From: Rhodobacter capsulatus
GTDB taxonomy: Bacteria; Pseudomonadota; Alphaproteobacteria; Rhodobacterales; Rhodobacteraceae
Assembly (NCBI RefSeq): GCF_003254295.1
Contig: NZ_QKZO01000008.1
Location: forward strand, 124,001-188,000
Direction: 5' to 3'
DNA length: 64,000 bases
Shown piece by piece: positions 8,541-18,641 of the stretch. The position numbers were made by a program, and so were the translations under genes. The first letter of the stretch is position 1. Each line of letters starts with the position of its first letter. The notes beneath the pieces are model-generated. The model saw nothing but the letters and a program-made list of their open reading frames with translations. It had not been told where the DNA came from and did no database searches.

Positions 8541-9825
8541 CAAAAATCGTGTCGACATGCTTGGTGTGATAGCCCAGATCGAATTTCTCCTCGATCTCGG
8601 CAGGCGAGAGCGCGGCGGTCACCTCGGGGTCGGCCAGAAGCTCGGTCTTGAAATCCGCGCCCTGTTCCCAGACCTTCATCGCGTTTCGTTGCACCAGCCG
8701 GTAGCTGTCTTCGCGCGACACGCCCGCCTGCGTCAGCGCCAGAAGCACCCGCTGGCTCATCACCAGACCTTTGAACTTGTTCATGTTCTTCAGCATGTTG
8801 TCGGGGTAGATCACCAGATTTTCGATCACCCCGGCCAGCCGGTTCAGCGCGAAATCCAGCGTGATCGTCGCATCCGGGCCGATGCCGCGTTCAACCGAGC
8901 TGTGCGAGATGTCGCGTTCGTGCCAAAGCGCCACATTCTCCATCGCCGGGACGACGCACATCCGCACCAGACGCGCCAGCCCGGTCAGGTTTTCCGTCAG
9001 AACCGGGTTGCGCTTGTGCGGCATCGCCGAGGAGCCCTTTTGCCCCTTGGAGAAAAACTCTTCCGCCTCAAGCACTTCGGTGCGCTGCATGTGGCGGATT
9101 TCAATGGCGCAATTCTCGATCGACGAGGCAATGACGCCAAGCGTCGCAAAGAACATCGCATGGCGGTCGCGCGGAATGACCTGGGTCGAGATCGGTTCCG
9201 GGATCAGACCCAGCTGCGCGCAGACATGTTCCTCGACCCGCGGGTCGATATTGGCGAAGGTGCCGACGGCGCCCGAAATCGCCCCCGTCGCCACTTCGGC
9301 GCGGGCATTGACCAGACGGGCGCGGTTGCGGTCCATCTCGGCGTAAAACCGCGCGAAGGTCAGCCCCATCGTCGTCGGTTCGGCATGGATGCCGTGCGAG
9401 CGGCCGATGCGCACCGTGTCCTTGTGCTCAAAGGCGCGCTTTTTCAGCGCCGCCAGAACCCGGTCCATGTCGCGCAGAAGAATGTCGGCCGCCCGCACCA
9501 GCTGGATGTTCAGCGTGGTATCGAGCACGTCCGAGGAGGTCATGCCCTGATGCACGAAGCGCGCATCATCCGCGCCGATATGCTCGGCCAGATGGGTGAG
9601 AAAGGCGATCACGTCATGCTTCGTCACCGCCTCGATCTCGTCGATGCGGGCGACGTCGAATTCGACATCCTTGGCGCGCCAGACCGCCTCGGCATTGGCT
9701 TTCGGGATCACGCCAAGCGCCGCCTGCGCGTCGCAGGCATGGGCCTCGATCTCGTACCAGATCTTGAATTTCGTGGCGGGTTCCCAGATGTCGACCATCT
9801 CTTTGCGGGCATAGCGCGGGATCAT
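8521..9825 (-). CDS. purB: Adenylosuccinate lyase
   Basis: This 434-residue protein is full length for the PurB branch of the fumarase/aspartase superfamily. It begins MIPRYARKEMVDIWEP. Family signatures are MTSSDVLDT (substrate site), SHGIHAEPTTMG and the superfamily loop SSAMPHKRNPV. It cleaves adenylosuccinate to AMP and SAICAR to AICAR in purine synthesis. The frame continues upstream without a stop, but the family start is ATG at 9825. A partial copy of its last codons is duplicated just after the stop. Confidence 0.95.
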   Translation of the reverse strand: MIPRYARKEMVDIWEPATKFKIWYEIEAHACDAQAALGVIPKANAEAVWRAKDVEFDVARIDEIEAVTKHDVIAFLTHLAEHIGADDARFVHQGMTSSDVLDTTLNIQLVRAADILLRDMDRVLAALKKRAFEHKDTVRIGRSHGIHAEPTTMGLTFARFYAEMDRNRARLVNARAEVATGAISGAVGTFANIDPRVEEHVCAQLGLIPEPISTQVIPRDRHAMFFATLGVIASSIENCAIEIRHMQRTEVLEAEEFFSKGQKGSSAMPHKRNPVLTENLTGLARLVRMCVVPAMENVALWHERDISHSSVERGIGPDATITLDFALNRLAGVIENLVIYPDNMLKNMNKFKGLVMSQRVLLALTQAGVSREDSYRLVQRNAMKVWEQGADFKTELLADPEVTAALSPAEIEEKFDLGYHTKHVDTIFARVFGA

Positions 9826-9906
9826 GGGCAGGCCTCTTGCTTGTGACGGGGTTGCCGGGTGCATAGACTGAGACCCTGTTTGGGGCAAGGCAAAGGGCGG
9901 GTCAGG

Positions 9907-10311
9907 ATGCCGCAATTGAACGATTTCACCGGCGTCTGGACGCTTTCGCGCCGGATCGTGCAGGCAAACGGCCCCGAGGGGCAGTTCACGGGCCGGGCGG
10001 TCTTCACCCCCGAGGGGGCGGGGCTGCGCTATCACGAGGCGGGGCAGCTTGTGCTGGCGGGCGAGGCGCCGATGCAGGCCGAACGCGACTATCTTTGGTC
10101 GGCCGAGGGCGCGCAGATCGTCGTGCGGTTCGAAGATGGCCGCGACTTTCACCGTTTCGACCCCAGCCTGGCCGAGGCCGCGCATTGGTGCGACCCGGAT
10201 GACTACCGCGTCCGCTATGATTTCGCGCACTGGCCCGCGTGGTCGGCCGAATGGCGCGTCACCGGGCCGCGCAAGGATTACGTAATGATCTCGCGCTACA
10301 CTCGGGCCTGA
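9907..10311 (+). CDS. DUF6314 family protein
   Basis: A 134-residue cytosolic protein with the pattern DFTGVWTLSRRI at the start, a central FDPSLAEAAHWCDPDDYRVRYDF, and WRVTGPRKDY near the end. It resembles a small lipocalin-like beta-barrel of unknown role. The start at 9907 (MPQLND) is preferred over an ATG 48 bp upstream because the domain begins there and GTCAGG precedes it. It is divergent from purB. Confidence 0.7.
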   Translation: MPQLNDFTGVWTLSRRIVQANGPEGQFTGRAVFTPEGAGLRYHEAGQLVLAGEAPMQAERDYLWSAEGAQIVVRFEDGRDFHRFDPSLAEAAHWCDPDDYRVRYDFAHWPAWSAEWRVTGPRKDYVMISRYTRA

Positions 10312-10536
10312 GGGGCGACCCTCCTTTGCCGCCCGGCGAAGTCCCCCCGGAGTCCTTGGGCCCGAAGCTGACGGGGTTTGCGTCTTCTCCGGCTTCGGGA
10401 TCCGACCTCCGGGGGGAGGTGCGGCGCGAAATCCCCCGGCCTGCTGCCAAATCGCGCGTTGCAAAGCTTGTAACCGTCTTGAAAACCTGCAAATCAGGGA
10501 CAGGATAGCCGGGGGACGGAATGCGAGGGAGGCGCC
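10312..10536. other. Intergenic region with short GC-rich stems
   Basis: 225 bp without a convincing gene between the DUF6314 gene and mprF. It contains ACCTCCGGGGGGAGGT (a small stem near 10406-10422) and GAAGC..GCTTC arms around 10371-10397. No terminator with a T-run was seen. The mprF promoter should be in the AT-richer stretch 10450-10510, but no clear -35/-10 pair could be assigned. Confidence 0.4.
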
Positions 10537-13143
10537 ATGACGAAGCGTGAGGCCGCGGGGCCAGGCCCGGGGCGGCTGCGTCATCTGGGGCCGCTGATCA
10601 TCGGCTTTTCGCTCCTTGGACTGGGGCTGTTTGCGCTTCATCATCTGCTCAAGCCGGTCGATTTCGCCGATGTGATCGCGCAGATGCGCGCGACACCGCT
10701 GCAAACCTTGGCGATCGCGCTTGGCGCCACCGCGCTCGGCTACGGGGCGCTGATCGGCTATGATTTCTGGGCGTTGCAATATCTGGAAAAGAAACTGCCG
10801 CTGCGGGTCGTGGCGCTTGGCGGCTTTCTGGGCTATGCCTTTGGCAATACGATCGGAATTTCCGTCCTCTCGGGCGGGGCGGTGCGCTATCGGATCTATT
10901 CCGCCTTCGGGCTGAACGCCTTCGAAGTCGCGGCGCTGGCCTCTTACATCGCGCTGGCCATGGGCACGGGGCTGTCGCTGGTGGGGGTCTTTGCGCTGGC
11001 CGCGCATCCCTCCGCGCTCAGCGGGCTTTTGCCGCTTTCGGAAACAACGATCCGGGCGCTGGCGCTGACCGGGGGCCTTGGCACTTTGGGGCTGCTTTAC
11101 GCGCTTGGCATTTCGGGGCGCGTGCTGCGCGTCGGGCGCTTCGACATCGCCATGCCGCGCCCGCGCATCCTGACCGGGCAGATGGTGATCGCGCTCTTTG
11201 ACAGCTCGATGGCGGCGCTGACGCTTTATGTCCTTCTGCCCGCGGGCGCCCCGGATTTCGTCACTTTCCTCGCCATCTATGCCACCGCGACGATGATCGG
11301 CGTCATCACCCATGTCCCGGGCGGCGTCGGCGTGTTCGAGACCGTCGTCATCGCCGCCATGCCCAAGGGAACCCCGGTCGGAGAGGTCGCCGCGGCGCTG
11401 TTGATGTTCCGCATGATCTATTACCTGCTGCCCTTCGCGCTGGCTTTCGTGATCGTGTCGCTGAACGAGGCGCGGCTCGCAGGGGGTTGGGCGCGCAGGC
11501 TTTTTGGCGATATTTCCGAACCGATGCGGCCCGCCTTCAAGGCCATCGGCGGCATGGTGCCCTGGCTTTCCGGCGCCTGGGCCTTCGGCTTTGGCGCCTA
11601 TCTGATCGCGGTGTCGATCCTGCCGACGGTGCGGCCCCTGCATGATCCCGACGACCTTGTCGGGCTGATCCTGCTCGAGGGCGGCGCGCTTGTTTCGGCC
11701 GTGACCGGCGTCGTGCTGGTGATCCTGTCGCACGGGCTGATCCGACGCGTCACCGGCGCCTTCTGGCTGACGCTTCTGACCCTGGGCGGCGGCATCGCCG
11801 CGGTGATGCTGCGCAGCTTCGACATCGAAAGCGCGGCGCTTCTGACCCTTGGCGCGCTCGCGCTCTGGCCGTTCCGGGGCGAGTTCTACCGCCAGGCGAA
11901 GATCACCGAGGGCGTGCTCGGCCCGGCCTGGATCGCGCTGGTGACCATCGTCATCGCCTCGGTGGCGCTGTTCTTCGTTTTCATCCATGCCGCGACGCCC
12001 TATTCGCACATGTTCTGGTTCGATTTCGCCCAGGATGCGAACGCGCCGCGGTCGCTGCGCGCAGGCGTCACCGGCTCGGCCGTGCTGGTGATCTTCACCA
12101 TCTTCCTTGCGCTCAAACCCTCGTCGAAACAGCGCCCGCAAAGCATGGCGCAGGCGCTGCGGCTGGCAGGCGAGATCGTCGCCGGCCAATCCGACCCGCA
12201 GGCCTGTCTGGCGCTTTCGGGCGACAAGGAATTCCGCTTTGCCGAAAGCGGCACCGCCTTTTTGATGTTCGCGCGCCGCCGCACCTCCTGGGTCTGCATG
12301 GGCGATCCGGTCGGCGATGCGCGCTATTTCGACGATCTCGGCTGGGGCTTCGTCGAAGCGGCGCAGCAGGCCAGTTGCCGCCCGGTCTTTTACGAGCTGT
12401 CCGAACGCCACGTGCCCTTCATGATCGAGATGGGCCTGGCCGCGCACAAGATGGGCGAAGAGGCGGTGGTGAATCTGACCAAGGCCTCGCTCTCGGGCAC
12501 GCGGCTTGCCGGGCTGCGCACGGCTTACGAACAGGCCCGGCGCGAGGGGCTGCGCTTCAAGGTGCTCGCCCCGCCGCATGCGCCAGAGCTGATCGCGGCT
12601 TTGAAACCGATCTCGGAAAGCTTCCTCAAGCATCGGATCGGACAGGAAAAACGCTTCTCGGTCGGGCGGTTTGACGCGGCCTATCTGAACCGTTTCCCGC
12701 TGGCGGTGATGTGGCGCGGGGGCGAACCCGTGGCCTTTGCGGCACTGCTCGCGCCCGGGGCGGGCAAGCGCGTCGCCATCGACGTGATGCGCTATCGCCC
12801 CGAGGATGCGCCCGCGCTGATCGGCTTCATGTTCTTCGCGCTGATCGATCATTACAAGACCGCGGGGGCGAGCGAGCTCAGCCTGGGTCTGGCGCCGCTT
12901 TCGGGGCTGGGCACGCGGCGCACGGCGCGGCTTTGGGACCGGTTCGGGCCGCTGATGTTCCGCCACGGCGGCGCCTTCCGCAGCTTCGACGATCTGCGCG
13001 CCTACAAGGCGCAATTCGGCCCGGAATGGCGGCCGCGCTACATCGCTCTGCCGGTCGGCGTTTCGCCGATGGTGGCGATGGCCGATGTGGCGGGGCTGAT
13101 CGCGGCCGGACGTGGCGGGCTGTTGCGGCGCAAGGCGGGCTGA
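10537..13143 (+). CDS. mprF: MprF: phosphatidylglycerol lysyltransferase and flippase
   Basis: This 868-residue bifunctional membrane protein has an N-terminal multi-helix region (about residues 15-520). The C-terminal cytosolic DUF2156 acyltransferase-like domain (about 540-850) includes RRTSWVCMGDPVGD, HRIGQEKRFSVGRFD and RFGPLMFRHGGAFRSF. MprF uses aminoacyl-tRNA to add lysine (or another amino acid) to phosphatidylglycerol, then flips the lipid, which lowers surface charge and raises resistance to cationic peptides. GGGAGG stands 5 bp before ATG. The stop codon abuts the stop of the convergent TM2 gene with no gap. The amino acid used cannot be read from sequence alone. Confidence 0.9.
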   Translation: MTKREAAGPGPGRLRHLGPLIIGFSLLGLGLFALHHLLKPVDFADVIAQMRATPLQTLAIALGATALGYGALIGYDFWALQYLEKKLPLRVVALGGFLGYAFGNTIGISVLSGGAVRYRIYSAFGLNAFEVAALASYIALAMGTGLSLVGVFALAAHPSALSGLLPLSETTIRALALTGGLGTLGLLYALGISGRVLRVGRFDIAMPRPRILTGQMVIALFDSSMAALTLYVLLPAGAPDFVTFLAIYATATMIGVITHVPGGVGVFETVVIAAMPKGTPVGEVAAALLMFRMIYYLLPFALAFVIVSLNEARLAGGWARRLFGDISEPMRPAFKAIGGMVPWLSGAWAFGFGAYLIAVSILPTVRPLHDPDDLVGLILLEGGALVSAVTGVVLVILSHGLIRRVTGAFWLTLLTLGGGIAAVMLRSFDIESAALLTLGALALWPFRGEFYRQAKITEGVLGPAWIALVTIVIASVALFFVFIHAATPYSHMFWFDFAQDANAPRSLRAGVTGSAVLVIFTIFLALKPSSKQRPQSMAQALRLAGEIVAGQSDPQACLALSGDKEFRFAESGTAFLMFARRRTSWVCMGDPVGDARYFDDLGWGFVEAAQQASCRPVFYELSERHVPFMIEMGLAAHKMGEEAVVNLTKASLSGTRLAGLRTAYEQARREGLRFKVLAPPHAPELIAALKPISESFLKHRIGQEKRFSVGRFDAAYLNRFPLAVMWRGGEPVAFAALLAPGAGKRVAIDVMRYRPEDAPALIGFMFFALIDHYKTAGASELSLGLAPLSGLGTRRTARLWDRFGPLMFRHGGAFRSFDDLRAYKAQFGPEWRPRYIALPVGVSPMVAMADVAGLIAAGRGGLLRRKAG

Positions 13144-13458
13144 TCAGTCGTCAAGGCCCTGCATCAGCCGCAGCCGCAGCCAGGCATTGTCCGAGGCGAT
13201 CATGCCCGGGATCAACAGCGCATCAAGCGCCCACCACAGCGCCACGAAGGCGAGCGGCAGATAGCCGACCAAGAGCACCGTCAGCGCCGAGCCGATGCCG
13301 AACAGGAAAAGCATCAAAAGCCCCGAGACCCAGCGCCCCAGATAGAACCGGTGCACGCCGAAGAAGCCAAGGAAAAACCACAGCAGATAGGCGACAAGGG
13401 CCGAGCGGCTCTCGTTCGCGACGCGTTGTTCGATGTAAAGCGCACGGGTGTCGTTCAT
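13144..13458 (-). CDS. TM2 domain-containing membrane protein (copy 1)
   Basis: 104 residues. The TM2 hallmark is present: LVAYLLWFFLGFFGVHRFYLGR, two helices joined by a short loop with FGVHRFYLG. The N-terminus is polar (RALYIEQRVANESRS) and the C-terminus LIPGMI resembles the second TM2 protein at 14.3 kb. AAGGAGG lies 6 bp before ATG at 13458, which decides the start. The function of bacterial TM2 proteins is not established. Confidence 0.85.
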   Translation of the reverse strand: MNDTRALYIEQRVANESRSALVAYLLWFFLGFFGVHRFYLGRWVSGLLMLFLFGIGSALTVLLVGYLPLAFVALWWALDALLIPGMIASDNAWLRLRLMQGLDD

Positions 13459-13522
13459 GTGAACCTCCTTCACATGAACGCCATATGGGGAGGCGCGGCG
13501 CCGCAAACAAGACCGCCGCCGG

Positions 13523-14095
13523 TCAACGGGCGTAAACAGCGGTCCAGAAGGTGGTCTTGCCGTCGGCGGCGGTGGCGGTGCCGATGCCGAAATCGCGCAG
13601 CGACGGGATGGTGATATTGGCGCGGTGCTTGGGCGAGGCGCTCCACTGTGCCAGGGTGCCGTTCAGCTCGAACCGCCCGGCGGCGATGTTTTCGGCAATG
13701 GTTTGCGGGCGATAGCCCATCTGCCGCGCCCGCGCCATCGGCCCGGTGGTGGCGCTGCCCGCATGGGTCATCGTGCCCCGGTTGGCCATGTCGCAGGCAT
13801 GGGCGGCGGCAACGCGGTCCAGCACCGGATTGGAGCGCATCGGCGCCAGCCCCGCCTGCGCCCGGGTCGCATTGGTGACGGCAAGCCCGGTCGCGGCCAT
13901 CGCCGCGCTGGTGGCCGGGCAGCTTGCCCGCCCGGCGGCGGCCACGGCAACATCGCCGTGCCCGTCCGTCCAGACCACCCGGCCCGGCAGGCGCGGCCCG
14001 GCGGCAGCGCCCGGCTCGGGCGGGGGCGCGGTGGGGGCGGCGCCGCAGGCGGCAAGGCAGAGCAGGGCAAGGACTGCGGCGGGGCGGGTGAGCAT
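13523..14095 (-). CDS. CAP/SCP-domain lipoprotein
   Basis: 190 residues with a type II signal peptide; the lipobox is LAAC near residue 16. A Pro/Ala-rich linker is followed by a CAP domain with NATRAQAGLAPMRSNPVLDRVA, HACDMANRGTMTHAGS, TIAENIAAG and WSASPKHRANI. CAP proteins are secreted or membrane-tethered alpha-beta-alpha folds with a metal-binding His/Glu cavity; in bacteria their role is mostly unknown. It lies between two TM2 genes in the same direction. Confidence 0.85.
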   Translation of the reverse strand: MLTRPAAVLALLCLAACGAAPTAPPPEPGAAAGPRLPGRVVWTDGHGDVAVAAAGRASCPATSAAMAATGLAVTNATRAQAGLAPMRSNPVLDRVAAAHACDMANRGTMTHAGSATTGPMARARQMGYRPQTIAENIAAGRFELNGTLAQWSASPKHRANITIPSLRDFGIGTATAADGKTTFWTAVYAR

Positions 14096-14268
14096 GCTGA
14101 TCTCCGTCGAACTGAACAGACGGACATCCTAAGCCACGCGCCCGGGGGATCAAAAGCCGAACTGCGCGCAATACGACGCAAAACCGCGTCACCGCGCGGG
14201 ATCGTGCCCATCCGGTCCGGCAGGCGGGCAAGGCCCCGCCCGGGGGCCGTTGCCCGCGGCTTCCGGGC

Positions 14269-14628
14269 TCAGCCCACCGGCATCGGCGGCACCGCGGCGC
14301 CCGGCATGCCCGCGTTCATCTCGAGCTGAAGCCGCAGCCGTTGCTGCGCGGTATTTTCCGTGATCATGCCGGGGATCAGGAAGGCATCGACGATCATCCA
14401 GATCGCGACGACAAGCAGGAAGGCGATGCCGATGTAGATGACGGCGGTCAGCCAGCCAAGGATCATCAGCACCAGCATGATCGCGCCCGAGCCGGTTTTT
14501 CCGAGATAGAAGCGGTGCACCCCGAACCCGCCCAGAAAGAACCAGAGCAGATAGGCCACGAGAGTCGATTTCTTGTCATTCGCCAGGCGTTGCTCGACGA
14601 GGATCAGCTGTTCGGTCGTAAGAGTCAT
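14269..14628 (-). CDS. TM2 domain-containing membrane protein (copy 2)
   Basis: 119 residues. It carries the same core as the gene at 13.1 kb: LVAYLLWFFLGGFGVHRFYLG and LIPGMI. A longer C-terminal tail ends MPGAAVPPMPVG. GAGG lies upstream of ATG at 14628. The two TM2 proteins are clearly paralogous (compare EQRLANDKKSTLVAYLLWFF with EQRVANESRSALVAYLLWFF), so a local duplication around the CAP gene is likely. Confidence 0.85.
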   Translation of the reverse strand: MTLTTEQLILVEQRLANDKKSTLVAYLLWFFLGGFGVHRFYLGKTGSGAIMLVLMILGWLTAVIYIGIAFLLVVAIWMIVDAFLIPGMITENTAQQRLRLQLEMNAGMPGAAVPPMPVG

Positions 14629-14742
14629 TTTGGGCCTCAAAAAGTGAATCAACGCTGCCAGTGGAGCAGCGTCTTTCCGAAACACAAGAAAAAACTGTCA
14701 CGGAATTTTGAGCTTCCCGTCATGCGGGCGGCGCGCAGGCGC

Positions 14743-15762
14743 TTACCTCCGCTCGACCACGCCGAACCAGCCCTTGCCGGTCCAGGTCTCGAAGCCCTCG
14801 GTGCGGTGAAAGCCGATCAGGCCGCCGCCCTGCGCGCACCAGCCCTTCGCCTGATCCGCGGGCAGGGCGAGCTGCGTCACCCGCTCGGCCCCCGGACCGC
14901 GGGCCGCCAGAACCCGGCCCGTCGCATCGACCAGATAGCCGCGCATCTCGCCGTCCGCGTCGCAAAAGCGCAGGCTTTTCAGCACTGCCTCCGCCTGCGG
15001 CGCCCAGTCGAATTGCGTCACCAGAAGCCCGATCACCGCGCCATTCCGCGCCCCGCCCATCCGCACCGGCGTCGCCCAGGCCATCGTCGCCCGTCCGCCC
15101 AGATGCGCCGAGATCTCGACATCGCCCGCCACGAATCCGTCGCCATCGCGCACCGCCATCGCAGGCGAAAACCAAGGCGCGTCCGAGACTTGCGCCCCCG
15201 TCACCGGATAGCGGCCGGGCCTGCCATTGGCCAGAACCCGACCGTCGGGCGCCACGAGCCAGATATCGGAATAGACCGTATACGCGTCCAGGATCACCCC
15301 AAGCCGCTGCCCCGCGCGGCGCAGCCTGTCGCGGTCCTGATGCTGCGCGGCCGCGATCAGATCGGCGTCGGTCGCCCACCAGCGCACGTCGCAGGAGCGT
15401 TCATAAAGGTTGCGGTCGATCAGATCGACGGCGGTGAAGGCGCTGTCCACCAGCCGCGTGCCGGTCGCCGCGATCGAGAGCTGCGACACCATCTGTTCCA
15501 GCCCCGAGAGCCGCGCCTTCAGCGTCTCGCCCAGCTGGTTCGCGATCTCGCCGATCTGCCCCGAGACCTTGCGCACCTCCTCGGCCACCAGCGCGAATCC
15601 CGCGCCCTGCTGGCCCACCCGCGCCGCCTCGATCCGGGCGTTCAGGCCCAGAACGTTCATCTGCTTGGTGATCTGCGCGATCCGGTCCACCGTGACGCCG
15701 GTGATTTCGGAAGCATCCCGCGTTTCAGAGGCGATCGAAGCAAGGGTTGGGGTAGAGGTCAT
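14743..15762 (-). CDS. Soluble chemoreceptor-like protein: short MCP signalling segment then Cache-like sensor
   Basis: 339 residues with no transmembrane helix. Residues about 10-95 are a short methyl-accepting-protein signalling segment including the hairpin tip (MNVLGLNARIEAARVGQQGAGF, split here as a motif, then ALVAEEVRKVSGQIGEIANQLGE). Residues about 130-335 form a Cache/PDC-like sensor (AYTVYSDIWLVAPDGRVLAN, APWFSPA, TMAWATPVRMGG). This order is opposite to classical receptors, which sense at the N-terminus and across the membrane. It should sense a cytosolic ligand or redox state and feed CheA/CheW. No che genes are nearby. The start is the ATG before STPTLASIA; its ribosome-binding site is weak. 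Confidence 0.75.
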   Translation of the reverse strand: MTSTPTLASIASETRDASEITGVTVDRIAQITKQMNVLGLNARIEAARVGQQGAGFALVAEEVRKVSGQIGEIANQLGETLKARLSGLEQMVSQLSIAATGTRLVDSAFTAVDLIDRNLYERSCDVRWWATDADLIAAAQHQDRDRLRRAGQRLGVILDAYTVYSDIWLVAPDGRVLANGRPGRYPVTGAQVSDAPWFSPAMAVRDGDGFVAGDVEISAHLGGRATMAWATPVRMGGARNGAVIGLLVTQFDWAPQAEAVLKSLRFCDADGEMRGYLVDATGRVLAARGPGAERVTQLALPADQAKGWCAQGGGLIGFHRTEGFETWTGKGWFGVVERR

Positions 15763-15869
15763 GCGCGTCTCGAAGATGTTGTGGTCCGCTGCAGATAGGC
15801 TTCCGCGTCTTAATGCCGGATGAATCCTTTCCAACCGCTGAACGGCCCTGCCAAAATGTCGCGGTCGCG

Positions 15870-15894
15870 AAAAAAGACGGCCCGAAGGCCGCCT
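15870..15894 (-). terminator. Terminator of acnA
   Basis: On the minus strand GGCGGCC-TTCG-GGCCGTC is followed by six T. This is a UUCG-capped 7-bp stem with one G-U pair, starting about 40 bp after the acnA stop codon. Four T on the other strand could make it bidirectional. Confidence 0.85.
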
Positions 15895-15932
15895 TTTCAG
15901 CGTCTTGTCCGCAAACTGGGCGGCGTCGGAAC

Positions 15933-18641
15933 TCAGGCCTTGGCCAGATTGCGCAGCACGTAATGCAGCACGCCGCCGTTCTTCAGATATTCGATCTCGA
16001 CCTCGGTATCGATCCGGCTCTTGATCATGATCCTGGTCAGCGTGCCATCCTTGCGCAGGATCGTGCAGGGCACCAGCGAGAGCGGCTTGATCTCGCCTTC
16101 GAGGCCCTCGATCGTCACCACCTCGTCGCCGGTCAGGCCCAGCGACTTGCGGTTCTGCCCCTCGGTGAATTCGAAGGGAATGACCCCCATGCCGATCAGG
16201 TTCGAGCGGTGGATGCGCTCGAAGCTTTCCGCGATCACCGCCTTGACGCCCAGAAGGTTCGTGCCCTTGGCCGCCCAGTCGCGCGAGGAGCCCGCGCCGT
16301 ATTCGATGCCGCCAAAGATCACCAGCGGGATATTCGCCGCCTGATAGGCCATCGAGGCGTCGTAGATCGAGGTCTGCACCCCGTCCGGCCCCTTGGTGTA
16401 GCCGCCTTCGACGCCGTCCAGCATCTCGTTCTTGATGCGGATATTGGCGAAGGTGCCGCGCATCATCACTTCATGGTTGCCGCGGCGCGAGCCGTAGCTG
16501 TTGAAGTCCTTCGGGGCCACCTGACGCTCGGTCAGGTATTTGCCCGCGGGGGTCGAGGGCTTGAACGAGCCCGCCGGGCTGATGTGGTCGGTGGTGATCA
16601 TGTCGCCCAGAACCGCCAGCACATGCGCGCCGACGACGTTCGAGATCACGCCCGGTTCCTTGGCCATGCCGCGGAAGTAAGGCGGGTTCTGGATATAGGT
16701 CGAGGCGGCGGGCCAGTCATAGGTCTCGCCCTCGGTGGTTTTCACCCCCTGCCAGTTCGCGTCGCCCTTGAAGACATCGGCGTATTTCGACAGGAAAGCC
16801 GCGCGCGTGACGCATTTTTCCACCAGCTCGGCGATTTCCGCGTCCGAAGGCCAGATGTCTTTCAGGAACACCGGCTTGCCCTCGGGCGTCGTGGCGATGG
16901 CTTCGGTGGTCAGGTCGATGTTCATGTCGCCCGCGATGGCGTAAGCCACGACCAGGGGCGGCGAGGCGAGGAAGTTCGCCCGCACATCGGGGCTGATCCG
17001 GCCTTCGAAGTTGCGGTTGCCCGACAGCACGGCCGCGGCGACAAGGTCGTTCTCGTTGATCGCCTTCGAGATTTCCGGCGTGCCGAGCGGGCCCGAGTTG
17101 CCGATGCAGGTGGTGCAGCCAAAGCCCACGATGTTGAAGCCAAGCGCGTCGAGGTCTTCCTGCAGGTTCGCGGCTTTCAGATATTCTTCAACCACTTGGC
17201 TTCCGGGGGCGAGCGAGGTCTTGACCCAGGGCTTCGCCGTCAGCCCCAGCGCGCGCGCCTTGCGCGCCACCAGACCGGCGCCGATCAGCACATAGGGGTT
17301 CGAGGTGTTGGTGCAGGACGTGATCGAGGCGATCACCACCGAGCCGTCGCCGACGGTGTAGTCCTTGCCGTCCACCGAAACCGTTTTCACCCCGGTCTCG
17401 GCCGCGCCCTTGGCGGTGCGATATTCCGCCACGACCTTGGCGAAAGTCGATTTCGCATCGGTCAGCGGCAGATAATCCTGCGGCCGTTTCGGCCCCGAGA
17501 TCGCCGGAACGATGCTCGACATGTCCAGTTCCAGCGTCGAGGAATAGATCGGCGCGTAATCGGCGCTGCGCCAGAAGCCGTTTTCCTTCGCATAGGCCTC
17601 GACCAGCGCGATGCGGTCTTCGCTTCGGCCGGTCTGGCGCAGATAGCGCAGGGTCTCGTCATCGATCGGGAAGAAGCCGCAGGTGGCGCCGTATTCGGGG
17701 GCCATGTTGGCAATGGTCGAGCGCTGCGCCAGCGGCAGTTTATCAAGACCCTCGCCGTAGAATTCGACGAATTTGCCCACAACGCCATGCTGCCGCAGCA
17801 TCTGCACGACCTTCAGCACCAGATCGGTGCCGGTGCAGCCCTCGCGCAGCGCGCCGGTCAGCTTGAAGCCGACGACCTCGGGGATCAGCATCGAGACGGG
17901 CTGGCCCAGCATCGCCGCCTCGGCCTCGATCCCGCCGACGCCCCAGCCCAGAACCGCCATGCCGTTGACCATCGTCGTGTGGCTGTCGGTGCCCACCAGC
18001 GTATCCGGGTAAGCCACCAGATCGCCGTTCTGGTCGGTGTCGGTCCAGACCGTCTGCGCCAGATATTCCACGTTCACCTGATGGCAGATGCCGGTGCCGG
18101 GCGGCACGACGCGGAAGTTCTCGAACGCGCCCTGACCCCATTTCAGGAACTGATAGCGCTCCATGTTGCGCTCGTATTCCAGCTCCACGTTGCGCTGGAA
18201 CGCCCGCGGCGTGCCGAATTCGTCGATCATCACCGAATGGTCGATGACCAGATCGACCGGAACGAGCGGGTTGATCTTTTTCGCGTCGCCGCCCAGCGCC
18301 TTGATGCCGTCGCGCATCGCGGCAAGGTCGACGACCGCCGGAACGCCGGTGAAATCCTGCATCAAGACGCGCGCCGGGCGATAGGCGATCTCGCGCGGGT
18401 TCTTGCCGCCCAGCTTCGCCCAGTCGCCAAAGGCCTTGATATCCTCGACCGAGACCGAAAAACCGCCGTCTTCAAAGCGCAGCAGGTTTTCCAGCACCAC
18501 CTTGAGCGCGGCGGGCAGGCGCGAGAAATCGCCCAGACCCGCAGCCTGCGCCGCGGGGATCGAATAATAGGCGTAGCTCTGTGCGCCGACCTGAAGCTGG
18601 CGACGGGTCTTGGCGGTATCCTTGCCGGTGACGACGGTCAT
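15933..18641 (-). CDS. acnA: Aconitate hydratase A
   Basis: A 902-residue AcnA-type aconitase converting citrate to isocitrate in the TCA cycle. The three [4Fe-4S] cysteines are visible: one in [10 protein letters not shown] and two in [12 protein letters not shown]. Other signatures are [20 protein letters not shown] and [13 protein letters not shown]. The start is ATG at 18641 (MTVVTGKD), which has GGGAGG upstream; the frame runs open further up. A UUCG terminator follows. It is divergent from the DUF1223 gene; the promoters should be in the 227-bp gap. Confidence 0.95.
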   Translation of the reverse strand: MTVVTGKDTAKTRRQLQVGAQSYAYYSIPAAQAAGLGDFSRLPAALKVVLENLLRFEDGGFSVSVEDIKAFGDWAKLGGKNPREIAYRPARVLMQDFTGVPAVVDLAAMRDGIKALGGDAKKINPLVPVDLVIDHSVMIDEFGTPRAFQRNVELEYERNMERYQFLKWGQGAFENFRVVPPGTGICHQVNVEYLAQTVWTDTDQNGDLVAYPDTLVGTDSHTTMVNGMAVLGWGVGGIEAEAAMLGQPVSMLIPEVVGFKLTGALREGCTGTDLVLKVVQMLRQHGVVGKFVEFYGEGLDKLPLAQRSTIANMAPEYGATCGFFPIDDETLRYLRQTGRSEDRIALVEAYAKENGFWRSADYAPIYSSTLELDMSSIVPAISGPKRPQDYLPLTDAKSTFAKVVAEYRTAKGAAETGVKTVSVDGKDYTVGDGSVVIASITSCTNTSNPYVLIGAGLVARKARALGLTAKPWVKTSLAPGSQVVEEYLKAANLQEDLDALGFNIVGFGCTTCIGNSGPLGTPEISKAINENDLVAAAVLSGNRNFEGRISPDVRANFLASPPLVVAYAIAGDMNIDLTTEAIATTPEGKPVFLKDIWPSDAEIAELVEKCVTRAAFLSKYADVFKGDANWQGVKTTEGETYDWPAASTYIQNPPYFRGMAKEPGVISNVVGAHVLAVLGDMITTDHISPAGSFKPSTPAGKYLTERQVAPKDFNSYGSRRGNHEVMMRGTFANIRIKNEMLDGVEGGYTKGPDGVQTSIYDASMAYQAANIPLVIFGGIEYGAGSSRDWAAKGTNLLGVKAVIAESFERIHRSNLIGMGVIPFEFTEGQNRKSLGLTGDEVVTIEGLEGEIKPLSLVPCTILRKDGTLTRIMIKSRIDTEVEIEYLKNGGVLHYVLRNLAKA

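Noticed and set aside
10470-10496. GTAACC upstream of mprF as a SigF promoter
   Set aside because: No CGAA-like box at 16-17 bp spacing.
9826-13014. Long 5' extension of the purB frame
   Set aside because: Antisense of mprF; the enzyme family starts at MIPRYARKEM.
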